The notes under the pieces were generated by a model. It searched no databases. It saw nothing but the letters and a program-made list of their open reading frames with translations, and was not told where the DNA came from. Positions 1-13,124 of a stretch of DNA of 64,000 bases are shown in pieces; position 1 is the stretch's first letter, and the number at the start of each line of letters is the position of its first letter. Both the position numbers and the translations under genes were made by a program. The stretch comes from Anisakis pegreffii (Eukaryota; Nematoda; Chromadorea; Rhabditida; Anisakidae), in NCBI GenBank assembly GCA_035041965.1, contig JAPYMA010003025.1, positions 1 through 64,000 on the forward strand. The letters are read 5' to 3'.

Positions 1-463
1 GTTAGTGAAACTGAATTTTTAGGGAATATTTTCTTCACTTGATATGCCAGTACAGCCATTATCAACACCTGATGATAGCTCTCCCAGAAACTAACTAATA
101 CGTTATTTTCAATACGATACCTTTAGACCATTCGAGTGGATTGTATGAGGTTATCGAGTATCTTAGTAGCACAAGTGATGAATGATAACTACACTGGCAA
201 GGGACATAAGGATATCATCATAGAATTGTATGAATGCCATCATGACACTAGCTAATAGATAAGCTTCGGCGAGTAACCACAAACACCTGAGACTTCGAGT
301 CACCATGCAGCGACTCGACTCTACAGGATGAGTGGTCCAGGCGAACTTTCCAGACCTACCGCTAACTTCATAAGGCGATTCATACCCTACGTTTGTTAAA
401 CTCATTTTTGTAGGGATATTTTTCTTCTTTTCTTATGCCAGTGTAGCTATTGTCAACACCTGC
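1..463. repeat. Diverged direct repeat pair (1-74 and 391-463)
   Basis: The first 74 bases and bases 391-463 share the same order of words: a GTTxGTxAAACT start, TTTTxTAGGGAxATTTT, TATGCCAGT and ATCAACACCTG (ATTGTCAACACCTG in the second copy). The copies differ by scattered substitutions and small gaps, so this is an old duplication or two members of a dispersed family. The 317 bases between them hold no convincing coding sequence; the longest open frame there (minus strand, about 80 codons) has no recognisable features. The first copy may continue beyond the window edge. Confidence 0.55.
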
Positions 464-3400
464 TTCAATCCCTGCCGCAACAAACGAAATAAATATTCTC
501 TTATGCTTTAATCTACCTCTAAGGAGCGATCAGTTCTGAGAGCTTGTTCCTCAGCTGTGGGTTTACTAGGTAACTGCAATCGAACTGTGCATAGACGATT
601 AACGATTCTCTGAATCGCATGCCTAAGTCAGGTCAGTACAGGTTTATGTCAAGCTTGATGAATTTACGAAAGCTCAAGATCCGATTCAAAGTCAATCTCA
701 AACATTATCACATTCTTTAAGCGGTGCCAAGTGAAGTTAATTCGTTGTCAAATTGCAGTAAAGACGTTTCTAGGTTTTGGCTCAGTGAGCTTTTAATGCA
801 GTTACAGTCAAGCTAAGTCAAGTCAATTATGCACCAATTAGAGCTAATGTCAGAAAATGTTCTACTCTCATACTTATGTTAGAGTCCAACACGATTCATG
901 TAACAGAGTCCACATTGTGGGAGAGGGGGGTGCAGAGGGGAATTGCGGGGTGCTCAAACTGAAAAGAGATTTCAGTCAGGTGGGATAGGTCATACTGAAG
1001 GCCAGTCCAAGTCCCTACCTCTGGCTCCAGAGTTAAGCGGGTCATTACGTGCCGCATCCCTCCTTCGCCCTAACAACATCCCTTACAAAAAATTTACAAC
1101 ATTGACAGAAGCGACTGATGCATGAAATGAATGAATACATAAATAAATAAATGAATAAATAAGTAAACAGTGACAACATCTATGACAATTGGTGACAATA
1201 AACACAATGATTTGTAAAACAATCATTTAATTTACAATGTTATAGATCATCGAATTATTTTCTATTATCGAATTTCTAACTTCTCAGTATGCAACAATAC
1301 AGTGACCGAAATACAATAATACAACGCAATGACACTAACAATTGAATTGATAATCACTAAAAAACCCCCCAGTTAAGAGCTACGAGGCTTCGTAAGCATC
1401 TTCACTATTGCATGACACAATGCTTCACATCATAATACAACAAACGATAATATGTTTCACTGTATTGTCATTAATTCTCAATGAGTTGGATCAAAACAAT
1501 ATACGACTTACAAATAATAGATAACAATACAAGCATATAAATCACAAACATATAATCTACAATTGAACGAATCAATAAAAGAAATTAGCATGCAAAAAGT
1601 GGTCACTGACCACGACTCAATTTTATTTCCTGACCCTAACAATAAGTTCGAATATAAATGAAAATAAGTAATAAAAATGGTGGGGGGGGGGTTGTTTTTA
1701 TTTGTTTATTTGAGCTTTAAAGAAGAGGGAAAAGAATGAAAGATAAATTGGAATTCCTAACCCTGCGCATCCTCGCGCTATCGCATCATAGTTGTTGCTC
1801 GTTGGTATGCGTTTGATATGTTGCTTGCTGATATTACTGATTTGTTGTTTGTTATTCGATAATATCCATCTCGGATTGATTGTGTATCTGCTAGTTGCTA
1901 TCAACGTGACCATCGCATCCACAGTCATCGATCGCCGATCTGATCATCCATCGAAAGTGATCCGATGCTTGGTACCATTGGTTACTCCAGTTAGAATTGG
2001 ACGAACGTTTAATTCTGACAAAATGTATCATTTTCAGGCATATATCGCACTGCTACAGTACCAAAGACACCAACATCTCTGTTAATATTACGTCTGTTAT
2101 CAGAAAACTGTTTCATAAACTACGTCAACACATCTAATAGAGAGTATTCACACCCACTGGGTATATGGTAAATTCATATCAGATCAAGAGAAGGTAACAG
2201 ACTGATTAACAATCAAATCATTTCAAACCACTGATTAAAAAATTAAACTATCAAGAAAAGTTCCAATTCCCCACCTTACAGTGAAGATACCGTAGTTTTT
2301 TGCCATTAAGTACGACCAATCAACGATCGCTTTGTCTCGCTCGCTCGCTCATCTCCATGTGCACGTCTGAAACAATATCAAATGGCTAATTCGCTGCTTT
2401 CATCATAAGCAGTTTAGTATGATTCTTATTGATAACACACTTCTCATTAATAAATTATTCGCACAGGTTAAAATAATATAGCGATGATGATGATTTAATA
2501 ACATATCACCTACACTGCAAATATTACAATATTTCAGTATTCAAACTGAATTCAAACATTGGACCAGGACAATCGTTCCTACCCTTCTCTTTAGCGAAAC
2601 CTGTCCCCTTGTTATATCTTCTCTTAATCTATACAATCACTGAGACACTATGATACTAATAAAGCTGAAAAATTAAATGCTTATTTGAACCAAAAATATC
2701 TTTGGCGCACTGATGAATTATACTAGAAAGAGCATAAACAGAAAAAAAATCATGATTTACATCACATACGCAGAACCAACTCATCGCACAAAACAACACG
2801 ATAGAAATGAACGATGAAAATATGAATGTTATGAGCGAAACAGTCATAGTGCATGATCTGTGTTGATCAATTGGTGTGGTACCATTGCCATATCGATAAA
2901 TACCACTGACAGATCATATAGTGCACGTTTATGATCAGAACGAGGCATATACATTCCAATATCAATGGTATGCATATGAGATGATCAACGAGATGATCAG
3001 CGAGTGAATTCCAGTATCAATGAGGAAAAGAAAAAAATTCAGTTCCCTTCCGCGAATAGCCGGAATTGAAAAAAATTGGTGTAACAACTCTAATGAATAT
3101 CAAAAAATGTAATCGTCGTAGAGTCATTGTAACTTAATTGGAAGTTATTTAAGCCATCAAGGTGGCTAAAAATCGACGGACAGGTGGGGTGTTTGTTTTC
3201 GTCAACAAGCCGAGGATTGTTGAAATAGCATTGCGATGGCTAGTAAGAAAGAAAATAGCACGGGAATATACGAGGGAGTAGAGATGCAAACGCCTAATGG
3301 TTTTCGAGTATCATGCATCAGACGCGAACGTGCGTAGGTGTACACGTGCGTGTTTAAAGCATTATAAGCATGTAACTTCGCTTGACGTTTTTTGACATGA

Positions 3401-3550
3401 TGCGTTCATAAGCCTGTTACAAAATTCCATTGTATTGACAACACATCGGTGTTGGTTGTTTTCGATTTTATAATGTTCATTGGTATCATTATCACCTTGG
3501 AACAAAAAGAAATTCTTATAAAAGCATGATTTATACAATTGAGACGTTCA
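464..3550. other. Gene-free AT-rich stretch with simple repeats
   Basis: I see no exon series here. It holds an ATGA/AATA-type tetranucleotide tract near 1126-1165, a run of ten G at 1682-1691, and a short CTCGCTCGCTCG tract near 2337-2350. About 905-1080 is richer in G and C than its surroundings, with no gene recognised. A Leu/Ile-rich open frame at 1792-2085 on the plus strand is low in complexity and has no supporting splice or family evidence. Confidence 0.5.
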
Positions 3551-3758
3551 AATAGTTGCCGATATTATTTACATTAATAAATTCATCATCTTCCAGGCAA
3601 AAAATACATCGATGTTGTTTTAAAGAGTGTCGTTTTCATCAGTAGATGTCAGTTTTTTGCTGCTTTGCAATTTGGTATGCATTAAATAGCGACGAATTTT
3701 TTTGTCAACTTTTATCAATCACTCTTCGGAGAGTATCATTCTTGACTGACTGCTGAAA
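3551..3758 (+). repeat. 208-bp direct repeat, copy 1
   Basis: This segment is nearly identical to 6673-6880 in the same orientation, with only a few single-base differences (for example AGTTGCC versus AGTTACC near the start, and GACTGACTGC versus GACTGATTGC near the end). The two copies are about 2.9 kb apart, and copy 2 lies a little over 200 bp upstream of the fic-1 start codon. No open frame of note spans it. It abuts the left arm of the inverted repeat that begins at about 3757. Confidence 0.85.
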
Positions 3759-5690
3759 TGCTGTAAATGCTGTTAATCTAAAGAAAATTTTCAAATTATT
3801 TAAAACTTAATGCGCACTCAAAACTTTTGCACGACTTGTTGATGAACAACTGTATAAGTACATCCAAATCATTAGTTTCTGTAGTGTCCCTAGTGATATT
3901 TGTTTGTTTTTACTGTGGTATTATCGAAATGTATGCTCAATGTTTTATTTTATTTATTTTTATTGAATTTAATCGTATCTGTAATTATGAAATTGAAATA
4001 ATATTGTAACCGTTTAAATATTCATAAATATATTATGAAAAGCTTTCGGTCTTCCTTTCAGTCAGTTTCAATGAATTAAAAATTGACTCGTTTAATTTAC
4101 ATTTAACGAAATTGTCACTGTCCTATATTAGTTTTATTCTATTATCTGTGATACTTATTTACATTCACTGGATTTTTCATAGAACTATCAATATTCGCAT
4201 ACAACCTTCATTGGTTTTAATTGTAGCTCATAAACTTGTGATGATTGTTATGCAATTAAAAGGACCTTTTGACAATATTATGAAAGTAATGCTTACAATT
4301 AGTGTCTGTACGTTATGAATGATTAGTGATAAATAAAGATGAATATTAAAAACTTGTTTTGTTTTCACATGGAAAAGAAGCTAATTCTTGGTTCTGGATG
4401 TTCAGGCGGTTACTAGGATTGTTCTTATTAACTCTAATCAACTTGATTTGCTCTATAGCCAGCGGTAAAAACCAGTATGACGGGTGTTACTTTATTAGAG
4501 TTAACATAGTCTGTAAATTACTGGAGAATGTGATTTTACAAATGAGCGGTTGTTAACAATAAGCATCGAACTTATCTAAGTGGTATTGATAGTGTTTCTA
4601 CTTGCTGCTGGGTATAATGAACTGAGGTTTCAAATGCTTCTTCTAAAGAAAAGGATAAAGTGACGTTTAGCTTGAGCAATTCACCATTACAGTTGTCACC
4701 GTTCTTGTATGGTCATGTTCATTCTCAATGGTGCATTTGTTTCACACATGTTCCATCGCACTGAGGGTCGCAGGTTCAACTGCGCAGAGCGTCGATGATT
4801 TTTGGCATTTTTCGGTTGGATGTTTCCAAAAACTTTTCGAATCCGCAAAATTTTTGCCATTATTCAAACGAGCGATTTTTTTTGAACATCGTTCGGCTCT
4901 CGGAACGAATTAATGTGATGTTGAACTTTGAGTGCTCGGTTCGTTTTCATTCTTTAATATACTTCACAGTGTGAACTTTGAGGAAAGTTTCTGACGTCCG
5001 GAATGCCCGGAACATCGGATTTGCTTTGACGGGACGGCCTATAATTAATTTCAGGGCTTCTTCGGGCCTTCGACTGTTTACTTATTAGCCGCTATTGATT
5101 GACAAGTGGTTAATGAGTGAACAGTCAAACAAACGAAGAACGAATGCCCACTCTGATAACCAGAATATTTTATTTTGCTGAAATTTTCCACGTGAAAACA
5201 ACACCAGTTTTTAATATTCATTTTTATTTATCACGAATCTTTCACAACATACATACACATCATCACTATTATACATTACTTTCATAATACAGTCAAAACA
5301 TCCTTTTAATTACATAATAATCATCACAAGCTGATTCATTTGAATACATACAATTTTTATGAGCAACAATCAAAAACCAGTGAAGGTTGTATGCGAATAT
5401 TTATAGTTCTATGAAAAATCCTGTGAATGTAAATAAGTATCACAGATAATAGAATAAAACTGATATAGGACAGTGACAATTTCGTTAAATGTAAATTAAA
5501 CGAGTCAATTTTTAATTCATTGAAACTGACTCAAAGGAAGACCGAAAGCTTTTCATAATATATTTATGAGTATTTAAACCGTTACAATATTACTTCAGTT
5601 TTTGAGTGCATTGGAAGATCGATTTTAAATTTCTAATATCTTGAAAATTTCCCTTAGATTTACAGCATCAGATTCGCTAAGTCATTACAA
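3757..5690. mobile_element. Fold-back (inverted-repeat) element, arms about 0.5 kb
   Basis: Bases 3757-4375 match the reverse complement of 5183-5690. Landmarks occur in order in both arms: ATGCTGTAAAT, GAAAATTTTCAA, ACTCAAAA, TAATATTGTAAC, CATAAATATATTATGAAAAGC, CTTTCGGTCTTCCTTT, AATTTACATTTAACG and TTTTCACRTGGAAAA. The left arm carries about 165 extra bases (roughly 3830-3994) that the right arm lacks. The middle (4376-5182) has no transposase-like reading frame. The arrangement fits a non-autonomous fold-back transposon, or an inverted duplication of about 0.5 kb with an 0.8-kb spacer. Flanking target-site duplications are not obvious. Confidence 0.75.
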
Positions 5691-6672
5691 AATCACTGGG
5701 ATAAGCACAAACATAAGGCATGAAAACAATTACTACTTCAGGATCACAATCCCCCCTCAGCTCCAGTTAACCGTACAAACTGGATAACTGGAAATCCCAG
5801 CCCAATATTCCTGATATCGAGTTTATAAGTATACAGTTATAAGGATATTGCAAGGAACAAGGTGAACGCCAACATTTAATTTCGCGGATTTGCCTTCGTT
5901 GTGATAACGTTTGAGCGCACTTTCGAATTGGGTGCAAAATTTTGTCAGTTTTTTGCCTATAACTCTGCCGGAAAATCACCAAATGAACAATTTAAATGTT
6001 AGAAATATTGATAAATGCGTCCCGAACTTAACCTGAAGTTAAAGTCCAAAATTATTCAGTACTGACCCAGTTTGAGCGCAAAACCGATAATGGGAACGTA
6101 TCGTAAAAATATTTTGCCCACCCCTCACTTTTCGGACTTTTCATTTAGCAAACCGCTGCGCCGGCCCGTTTTTGGCGATGAGCCGAGACGCGTCGGCGTG
6201 AAATGTCATTCAGGAGCGATCCGCTTTTTTTACTTGTAATTTTTTAATTAATTTGTGGTAATTATGGTGAGTGGATATGTTATATTTGCATTTTGCACGC
6301 TGATTGTTGTTCCGCATCTTCTGTTATTTAAGCTGCCTCATTTTAATGCTTATTAAAGCAATTTGAACCAGTTTTAAGACATTTAAAACACCGTTGTGAG
6401 GGATTACTTATATTGCAAATTTTGTTTCTACATTCGGTTTGTCCTCTGTTTAGTGAGCATTTTTGTAAAATTCGAGCCGTTTTTAGTCGTAGGCTTACTA
6501 TTAGATTATTTGTTATTCATATACCCATGTCTCCTTGACTTGAACAGCAAGATTAACTTTCTCTCGATATTGCTAAAATTTCCGAACGATAAACATTCGT
6601 CGAAAAGTGATTTTTCGTGCGGTTTTATCGTCGATTTTGCCAAACGTAATTATGCGAGTTGAGTTATTGGAA
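5691..6672. other. Non-coding spacer between fold-back element and second direct repeat
   Basis: No gene is recognised. The part around 6140-6210 is locally richer in CpG (GCGCCGGCCCG, CGAGACGCGTCGGCG) than the rest of this region, which could mark a promoter or an old insertion. The plus-strand open frame at 6396-6662 is Phe/Leu-rich with no family features. Confidence 0.4.
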
Positions 6673-6880
6673 AATAGTTACCGATATTATTTACATTAAT
6701 AAAATCATCATCTTCCAGGCAAAAAATACATCGATGTTGTTTTAAAGAGTGTCGTTTTCATCAGTAGATGTCAGTTTTTTGCTGCTTTGCAATTTGGTAT
6801 GCATTAAATAGCGACGAATTTTTTTGTCAACTTTTATCAATCACTCTTCGGAGAGTATCATTCTTGACTGATTGCTGAAA
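6673..6880 (+). repeat. 208-bp direct repeat, copy 2 (upstream of fic-1)
   Basis: This is the second copy of the 3551-3758 segment. It ends about 218 bp before the fic-1 ATG, so it probably lies in the 5' flank or promoter of that gene. The high identity between copies suggests a recent duplication, or insertion of intervening DNA between two tandem copies. Confidence 0.85.
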
Positions 6881-7098
6881 CTAACGACTATATTCGTGAG
6901 TTTTTGAACTCTCATGTTCTGATTTACCATTTATCTACCATAATTGTTTCTCCAGGTTTTTCGTAAACTTCCAACTCATCTCAATTGTTATAAACTTCGA
7001 AAGTTGTTGCTTGGTGCACTATTTCCTTAGAATGCTTTCTGCTAGCAAGGTATCATTTTAGGTTTCTTAACGTGGAAGTTTAAAATAATCAAGTGATT

Positions 7099-10000
7099 AT
7101 GATGGCAACGTCGACAAATGAATTCAGAATGTGGATTCGAATAATTGTGATATCAGTTACAATTTCAGTTGTTGTACAGGTTCTTTTACGCTCATCCATT
7201 ATTTATATCTTTTGTTATCACTGAGTTAGTGACTTTATTTATGTAGGTTCATGTGATTTTCTTCGCCAGCTGGTTACCTCACACGATAAATTCCAGTTTC
7301 AACTCAATTAATGAGTGCTTTCATGAAGACGATTCCGCTTATATACTGAACATTTATGGTGACTTTATGTGGCCAATAATTTATCACGTATTATTTTGAG
7401 GTTATTTGGTCAAATTTCCAAAATATAACAATATCTCGTCGTTCTCTGTGTCACAGTAAATTGGTACCAGATGTCGTACGAACTGTGATTACATGCCCAC
7501 CGAGCCTGGAATTGATACATGGACATCTCCTGGAGGAGAGATACCAGTGAGTTATCTTGCAATACTTTTGATCTCATTGTTAGAGTCTCTCTGTTATGGA
7601 TGATGAAATTTCTGCTCTTATATGCGCTATTGAATGCAATAACGTTTGTTGTTACAGGACCAAGGAAGTGGGCTATTTCGTTGATCCACTTCCAGTTGAA
7701 CCGTGGTCTGATGATCGAGGAGGGCCGATTTTACCAGAAGAGAAATTAGCGGTCCCACTATTGACCAGATCTCCCGACCAAAGAAGGAAGGAACTTGAAA
7801 CAGAGGCTATTGCTGCGCTGAACGCCGCCGTTTCGTCGCGAAAGAAGGGCAACATGCGAAGGGTTTGCCTTTGAAACCTTCCTAATTCCCCTCCGACAGA
7901 TGTAAATGGATTTCATAGATTTTCAAGAGGTCGCTTGAAAAAAAAATGAAGCGGTAATATCTTGCTAATTACTGCAGGCTGAAACAATAATAGAACATGC
8001 ATTGGCACTGGCACCGAATCATCCAGACATTCTCACAGAATATGGTATCATCATTGAAACGACACGTAAGAACTTGGTTGAAGCTGAACAATTGTACACT
8101 CGAGCGCTCAGCTATGATCCTCATCACACCGAAGCGTTAACGTAAGTTCACTGACATTTCGTTGCCTTTTTTGTGCAAAATTTTTTACTGTTTATTGTCA
8201 TTGAAATCGATTTTCTATTCGCAGAAAACCTCGGATTCTGGGAATGCGCAAGTTTCAAGTTTCATGACCGTTCGTTCACCAATGCTTCCGTTATTTCCAT
8301 CCGATGTGCAATGCTCAAATTTTGCTAATATCCTCAAAAATGATAACAGATATTCTAACTCGTGATGTTTCACCCTCAGTTTTATGAAATGAAAGTCAGT
8401 GCATGAAGAACAATCGAAAGAATTCATTCGTTGAAACTTCATTGGGAATATCTCAAAGAATCAGTTCAAAATATCTGTGTGGTAATTGTAATGAAACTCT
8501 AGCGTCGACAATGTTGATTTTGTGATATTTTCTTTCAGTCGTCGTGCTCGGACACTTCCACTAGTTGAAGAGATCGATAAGAATATGCTGAAGGAACTGC
8601 GACGAAAACGTGCATACTTCTTGAGGATACCACGCAATAATTCTGCGTTGAAGCGTGCTATGCGTGAATCGTATTTTAAACATGTCTACCACACAGTCGC
8701 AATTGAGGGCAACACCATGACTCTAATGCAGACCAGGTTCATTTTTTACTTTTACCGTACGTTCGTTCTGGTTGCTTTCATTGACAATATAATAAAATTC
8801 CATCGTCAGCTTCTTTTTTTGGTGAGATTTTGAAGATGATTGATGATAATGTGAGGTTTGTTGTTGTGTTGCAGATCGATCCTCGAGACGAGAATGGCCG
8901 TTGCGGGTAAAAGTATTATGGAACATAATGAAATCCTCGGAATGGACGCTGCACTTCGTTTTTTGAACCATAGTCTTGTACATATTGGTCGTCTCACCGT
9001 TGACGTTAGTTGTTTTCGTTGCCATTTCTTCAATTATTTATTGACTGTTGTCTTTGAGTCAGATATTGGAATAATTATTCATTTGGGAGTGCGTAATCTA
9101 TTGACAAACGCGTTGGCGATTTGAAAGTAGATGGTCTGGTGCTTGATCTGATTGGAAATTTTTCAAATTGAAGCTCATTAATTAAGGATCTTCTCGCAAT
9201 ACATCGTCGAGTTCTTGGATTCGTTGACCCTGAAGCTGCTGGTGTATTTCGCACCACACAGGTTGCTTGTAATCTGTTATATTTTATGATTGTTTTGCTG
9301 TTGCAATCATTCGATGGAATTATTTATCCGAGTGAGAGGATACGAGTTAAGAAACGAGGACTTTGTTGTGTTGAAGCGATGCAATTTCATCACCCTATTT
9401 TAGGTTTATGTGGGAAGTTTCACACCGACTGCGCCAGAACTAGTACCGGATGAAATGGAGGAACTGGTTATGTGGTTGAACGATGAAGAAACCCTTCTGC
9501 TCGACCCAATCGAATTTGCTGCTATTGCTCATTATAAGTTTGTATGTCTTATTGTTATTGTTGTTTAAATGACTGCATTAAGCAATATTATTATTTTTAC
9601 CGTCATTATTATTGTCTGATTTATCATCACCAAGGACATTCATTGTAGCAGCTCACCGTCGAGGTTGAGAAGTCCAGCCAACCGTGGCGATTTTTCGAGA
9701 CTGTTTTGTTCTTTTGTTGGGATGATTATTGTCGTAAGTACTCGCTGAATTTACATATTTGACGGATTCGTAATTTTATCTTCATTCTCAGGTTTACATT
9801 CATCCGTTCGTCGATGGCAATGGTAGGACAGCGAGGTTATTGATGAATTTGATTCTGATGCAAGCTGGATATCCACCCATTATAATTCCAGTTGAGGAAC
9901 GGTCTGAATATTATCATACACTAACTGCGGCGAATGGCGGTGATCTGAGGCCTTTTATACGTTTCATCGCAAAGCAAACCGATGCCACATTGCAGGTCCG

Positions 10001-10622
10001 TCGTTCTGATAGTTCACTTCGTTTCATTTCCTCTTTGACATCACTAAAAATATTTTGTAGTGAGCTCGTAGTCACAGCAGTGCTGAGGCGTTTCATCCAT
10101 GTTTGCCTGTCTCATTTTCCCTTCGTGTCGTATTATCTTTCAATTCAAAGTGGTTATGTCCATATCTTCAGGTATCTGATACGACCATAATTTGGTCGTA
10201 CAATACTTATTCATATCACGATCTGCATTTCTTGAACTGTTTAACTCTCTTATAGTGGGATTTCATTTCATGCTTTCATCTTACCTCTTCGTCTTCCTTT
10301 TTTTATACATTCGAACTGTTTGTAATCGGGAACGGCCTGGTAAAATTAGTTGATTTGTTGCACAGTTATTCTATTTTAATTACACATTTGTTCGTTTTAC
10401 TGTTGTATGGTACTTGTTGTGCTAACTGCGATGCACCATCGATACTACGATGAAGGCGAGCTGAAGAAGTGACACTTTCAGGAGCTGATCGATATGGTAT
10501 CACCAAGCAAAGATAGTCGTAATCGAGAAATGATCAACGTGATGAATTCAAGAAAATCAAATCTGCAAAATATTATACCGTCCGTACAGGATAGCTTTAG
10601 TAATACAAGGAATAGTTTATGA
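7099..10622 (+). CDS. fic-1: FIC-1 / FICD-type protein adenylyltransferase (AMPylase)
   Basis: This Fic-domain enzyme transfers AMP to, and removes it from, the ER chaperone BiP/HSP70 (known for human FICD and worm FIC-1). Exons: 7099-7179, 7247-7358, 7471-7546, 7658-7862, 7978-8141, 8539-8736, 8875-9004, 9187-9261, 9404-9541, 9792-9995, 10482-10622, all with GT-AG junctions and continuous frame, giving about 507 residues, the size I recall for worm FIC-1. A single membrane anchor lies at residues about 13-35 (type II topology). TPR helices follow at about 135-225. The inhibitory helix motif TVAIEGN (Glu269) is next, then the Fic motif [12 protein letters not shown] (catalytic His397, Arg405). 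The conserved [14 protein letters not shown] segment closes the domain. The last exon (46 residues after TLQ) is the least certain. The exon-3 acceptor was chosen because the alternative at 7456/7457 reads into a stop. Confidence 0.93.
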
Positions 10623-13124
10623 ATTTCTCGTACGGTAACTCTTGTCGTGTATCATACGGAGTGAATTTAGCACTGAATTTACATCAGTATAACGCAGCTT
10701 AACCCATTGAAATTGAGTATGAACTGTTGATATTGTTTTATTGATTCGTCGATGTGATTAACGTTCGATTGATTTGTGATTGATGAATCGATGAAATTGT
10801 GATGTTGACGTTAATGCGTATACCTCATATTGTTTGTCAGAGAGAAGTGCGTTTGCATTTTTCTGCTTCGTGCAATCAATCAGTATTGATGAAGTTCGTG
10901 TTTTGTTGGCTTCAAATGGTGCGAATCTCTTGTAAACTTACAATTAATGCTGTCGATGACGATAATGTATCGCCTTTAATGTTTATTTTTCTTTCGTTTG
11001 GTTTCATTTCTTTCATCTTTGATATTTTTTCTTTTCATTTGGTCTCCTCATTACTGATTTTTGTTTTTGAAATCAGTCATTTTGGGTTTTCTTGCTGTAT
11101 TATGGATGTAACTATTTTTGGATTCGGAGATTATCTTTGATATTCTCTTCATGTCTTACCTTGTATTCTACTATGGCTGAAGTTCAGTCATAAAACGCAT
11201 AATAGTATTGTTTTTGTTGTATTGTTGTTTTTGTTGTTCGTTCTAGTTTCAAAAACAGAATTTATTTGGTGCCAAAGTGAATTAGTCGGTGACTGGATTC
11301 TAATCATTATTGTCTTTTATTGTCATCCTCTTGCCAGATTTTTCCCTTTCCAATTGGGTGTTTCCGCACTCTGTTCTTCTTATGTTCCTAGGATGAGTCT
11401 CTTACGTTTGATTCTAAACTAGTTAACGAATGCTGATGATTCTCATTGATGAATGTGATAAACGCTCTGATATTCCATTAATAATCTTCTACTTAACGTG
11501 TTCATAAAAAGGCTGAGTTATATGTCAACCGCGAATTGATTTATTGCTGCGCTTTCGGTTGAGTTTTACCACAGGGCTTAGCCTGAAGCTTACCACAAAG
11601 CTGAGATTCAATCCACCCCAGTTCATGTTGAAGCTAGTCACGCGGATAAAAGTCATCCGCCGTCTTTCATAAACTCATTCATCGCAAGATTACTTATAAA
11701 TCCTTATCATCTAATCGTTGGTATCGATCATTGTTCACGCGGTTGTAAGACGCGGTCTTTTGTTCACCATTGGTTACGTATAAAAATAGTGCGTGAGTAA
11801 ATTTAGCATAATTCAGTGTAGAACATAACTCATAAGTAATGTTGTTCGATTGGTTATCTTTCTTCATCGTGTCAGCTAAAGGAGATGGTTGTTTTCTTCG
11901 CGTAAGAGAATCATTCATCTGTTGGCATGAATCTGAAAATGAGATACTAGAACTCTGCGCCTAATATCATCAGTTTTACGCTGAAGATATATAGATACGA
12001 TCTGACTACTTCCGTGCTCGAGCAAATGAATAGTCATCTCACAGTAACTTATAGTTATTATGTCTATTGTAATGTGCTCATGTACGATAAGATATGACGG
12101 GTATTGGATTATTTCAGTCATATATGAATACGGTGATCACTTGTGATGCACACCAAAATATGGATGAATGCTTGGCAGCTGGGGTGACACCCGGAATCGG
12201 TACGCAAACAATCAAACTGAATCAAGAAGATTTAGCTGACCAGAATTGACGGGTGGATATGAGTGAAACGATGAAGGAAATTGACTCGATCACGCCTATT
12301 ACCCGCCATACCTCGCGGATGTATTTATTCATGTGTCATCTACATACATTCCATAGTTTCGTTGCTTTGGTTTCCCATAGTAGAAAGCTTGTAAATATCA
12401 TGTTATCAAAGGTATTGTTGTGTGATATTCGTTATGCTTGCAGAATGAATTTTCAGTTCTTGTTTTCTGTTTATTGAGAACTTTATCGTAGTCGATTGAT
12501 TGATCAATCGATTTGCTTTATCGTCGTTTATGGATGTATTATGTTAATACTTTTGTTGGTATTACTAACATCGTTGCTGATTGATTTTATCAATTGTAAT
12601 TCAAATTCTGACTGTGATACGCATCGATGAAGTGTTCTCCTTCCCTTATTTCTGTTTAATTGATGTATTTTTTAATTCAAACTTTTAATTGCTCACTATT
12701 GAATTTCTCATTTTTATCACTATATCAAATAGGACGATTGTTTATTTACAGACATGCAGATATACGTGAATGTTCATTTCTTATCTTCCTGTATAACTGG
12801 TATGTATCGTTTTTTGATACTATCATAAAGATTCCATCGTATGCGACCGATCATGTCATTGCCCGTTATCATGAATGAATAATTGAATGAATGAATTGGA
12901 ATGTGCATTGCTTTAAACATCGGTCCATCAATTAACTATTCAACTTCACAAAGCAACTCTTATCAATTAGTTACTGCTTTGAAAGAGTCCAAGCAAAACG
13001 ATCCCTTAGAAATAGTTTATTTGGATCATAAACAATAGGATATCGCCTGACATCACTTATTATAACTGAGGAATGTTTTTAAAATCATTGAGCCAATAAC
13101 ATCCGTTGAGTCAATCTATCTTGA
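10623..13124. other. Intergenic region between convergent fic-1 and atgp
   Basis: This stretch lies between the 3' ends of two genes that face each other. I see no exon series, RNA gene or repeat element. Open frames here (for example 10799-11140, plus) are Phe/Ile-rich and lack splice support or family motifs. Confidence 0.5.

Noticed and set aside
4765..4790. GGTTCAACTGC word resembling a tRNA B box
   Set aside because: No cloverleaf can be drawn around it.
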